From Poecilobothrus nobilitatus (Eukaryota; Arthropoda; Insecta; Diptera; Dolichopodidae), in NCBI GenBank assembly GCA_947095535.1, contig OX352774.1, positions 242,073,825-242,137,824 of the forward strand: a stretch of 64,000 nt of DNA, in the 5' to 3' direction. The position numbers and the translations under genes were made by a program. Below, one piece after another: positions 61,801-64,000 of this stretch; position 1 is the stretch's first letter; each line of letters starts with the position of its first letter. The notes under the pieces were generated by a model, which ran no database searches, had not been told where the DNA came from, and worked only from the letters and a program-made list of their open reading frames with translations.

Positions 61801-64000
61801 AATTTCTCAAAATGATATAATAAGTTGTGGTGAAATAAATAGATAAAATTTGCAATAATTTTCAATATTTAAATGTTGATATATTATTGTAAAAAAATAC
61901 TTTTAATGGATAACTGATGTCATTATATTTTCTTAGTAAATATGTAGGTACGAGTATTAATGTTTAAGTTTTAATAGATTTTTTAATGAGATTTAAATGA
62001 GGTTTCTAAAATGAAAATATTTTATTTTATTTGATTTATTAATTCATTCTTTTTTTTTTTAAAGTTTATTATCTATTTACATATATAAGTCGTAAATATT
62101 TGACATAACATTTTAAGATAATATCATGTACATAACATACAAAAAAAAGTGAAAAAAATTAAAGGTAGTGTAATCAAACATTTGCTAAGTATTATAGCAA
62201 TTTGTATTGACATTTAACAATATTAATATGATTCATAGCAAACAAATATTGGACATAATAAAGAAATTTAAATAAAAAAAAACTGCTTTTTAAAGTGTTA
62301 AATATTTGGCTGCTAAAAAAAACTGGAAAATATAATATTTTACAGAAGACATATTTAAAATTTTCAGTTAAAAGTTCGACATATTTGGAATGTGTTTGAT
62401 TTACAAAAATTACATTTACCTCATGTCATAGAAGCGTTCTTATTGAAAATCAGAGAAAATATGGCTTTGAACATTCATAAATTAAACATATATGAAAATA
62501 TCTTAATAATCATGCTGAGATCACCGCATTCATTATCAGGAGGGGGAAAAATGTCGAATTATAAAATCTAAAGAAACAAAAAAATCTCGAATAAATATTA
62601 TTTATTTTTGAGATTGTAAAAATACGGCAACGAATTTATTTTAATTATTTTCCGATCATATTCTGGAAAAAGTGTACTAATTCATATTTATTTATAGAAG
62701 AAAAAAGGCCGATTATAGGCTTTTTAAAGTCTATCTCCATGAAAATGATTTTAAAATATAGTTGTGTTTTCTGATTTTAAAACTTAGTAATGATTTTCGA
62801 AAAAAAAGAGAGAAAATCTACGATATATTAAAATAAAAGTATAACATTGTATTTTGTATGTTGTTTTTTTTTGTTGCTTTTGTTGGTGCATTTCTAAAAT
62901 ATGTTATTTGTTTTATTTATTTTACTAGAATTGTTTTTCTTTTCTTCTTTGATTAGCACATTTTTAAAAAAATATTTAAAAATTTTGCTTATTCGTTTCA
63001 CTTTGTCTTCTCTGTTCCTTCTGTTTTTAAAATTTCGATACTGTTTAAAATAGGTGCAATGCACAATTTTAAATCAGACATCAACAAAAACTTAATTTTG
63101 TAGAAAAACTCTTTTATATAAGCTACCTTCGTACGGAGTTACAATCCCTCAATGTATGAAAAGCTGTATTTTTTTTATAATACAACGTCAACGAAATCTA
63201 TAGATACAAAAAGATGTTATATTTTGTATTAAAATTCCAAAATAAAATCTACAATAAAATTTCATTTAAGGTACACTTAATTTATATTTTTTTTTGTTTA
63301 CTTTTATATGGTTTACAATATCACAAACATTAATACATATAATACAACAATAATTTTTGTTTTTGCTCTTATTTTAAATAATTTGAAATGTTAATCGAAT
63401 GTTGAAATTTCATTATGATGCAATCATTCTTTTCTTTGGTTGATTTAATTTTGATGTTAATGGCATTTTTAAATATGTGTATAACAACGCACTATATATA
63501 TATGTACTTATATATATATATATATCTAATATGACTACATTAAAAAACATTTATCTAAATATACATCTACTACTTTTATTATTTTTGTACTGTTCAGAAT
63601 TTATTTTGAATTATTTGCTTCCTTTTTCTGTAAAGAATCTTCCAATGTTACTGATGAATATGCATTTACAGCACTCAATCCTAGAATTAAAAAAAAAATT
63701 TTTTTATATAAAATATTAGTATAGGAATGAAATACTAAAATAGTAAATTTTAAACCATGAAAATCAAATCAAAACATTTAAAATCAAATTTTAAACTTAA
63801 TATCTTAAAATTGCTAGGAGGTGAAAAAATAAAAAAAAAGTTTAAACAAAAATTTGATCAATTGTGAAAAAAACCTTATGGTTAATAATTCATTTTTGGA
63901 AATTAAATCAATTCTCTTTAAATAAAAGTAATTTAAATATAGAAAATAATAACAATTATTAATTTATAGTCTTCAATTTTTGTTAATTGTACTTAATATG
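58881..64000. other. Intergenic, no gene recognised
   Basis: About 5.1 kb of AT-rich DNA with long A/T runs. A small GC hairpin, TCGGCTTCGCCGA, lies at 61484. ORFs of 60-80 codons (60648-60842, 63477-63719) lack motifs. A gene with very short exons cannot be excluded. Confidence 0.45.

Overview
The window is AT-rich, repeat-laden insect DNA. The four trypsin-like proteins with recognisable specificity loops share the phrasing of mosquito digestive trypsins (an LPEQ/LQEQ block, an SGWGxT block, ILRAxN, RDWI near the C-terminus), so a fly of the nematoceran grade is my best guess; no species is named. Genes are few, short and compact, separated by long stretches of transposon debris and simple-sequence DNA.

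Layout. 1-9.6 kb: a tandem segmental duplication carrying two nearly identical single-exon trypsin genes on the minus strand (3471-4250 and 8643-9422). The first copy is split by about 2.6 kb of extra repeat DNA, and a composite non-autonomous transposon separates the copies. 11.3-12.0 kb: a full-length but catalytically dead serine-protease homologue on the plus strand. 12.1-18.9 kb: inverted-repeat elements, tandem units and a large palindrome. 19.0-19.8 kb: a canonical trypsin. 20-28 kb: low-complexity DNA plus an element holding a 142-bp minisatellite. 28.1-29.0 kb (minus): a secreted serine protease with an intact catalytic triad but a rebuilt S1 pocket. 32.1-34.6 kb: an unbroken (AAT)n array of about 2.5 kb. 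35-45 kb: two tRNA-derived SINE families, second copies of transposons and foldback elements. 46.2-49.0 kb: a two-exon, probably GPI-anchored Ly6/uPAR-domain gene with interlocking inverted repeats in its intron. 54.8-55.4 kb: its paralogue, with a one-base frameshift. 56.8-57.8 kb: a TA-flanked pogo/Tc1-type non-autonomous transposon. 58.4-58.9 kb: the fossil 3' end of a non-LTR retrotransposon. 59-64 kb: nothing recognisable.

How the genes relate. The five protease genes form a birth-and-death cluster: a canonical enzyme, a fresh duplicate pair, an enzyme with altered specificity, and a pseudo-enzyme. All are single-exon, have a signal peptide, and have a TATA box 47-89 bp before the ATG, which fits highly expressed secreted (probably gut) enzymes. 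The two Ly6 genes share intron position and phase and eight cysteines, and are an independent paralogue pair. I see no evidence that the two groups work together.

The most interesting biology is in the proteases: (1) a coordinated two-site Cys/Phe exchange between the twin trypsins at positions expected to face each other beside the S3/S4 subsite; (2) the Thr189/Ile226 protease; (3) the intact pseudo-protease. On the DNA side, the (AAT)n expansion attached to a dispersed repeat and the overlapping foldbacks in the Ly6 intron stand out.
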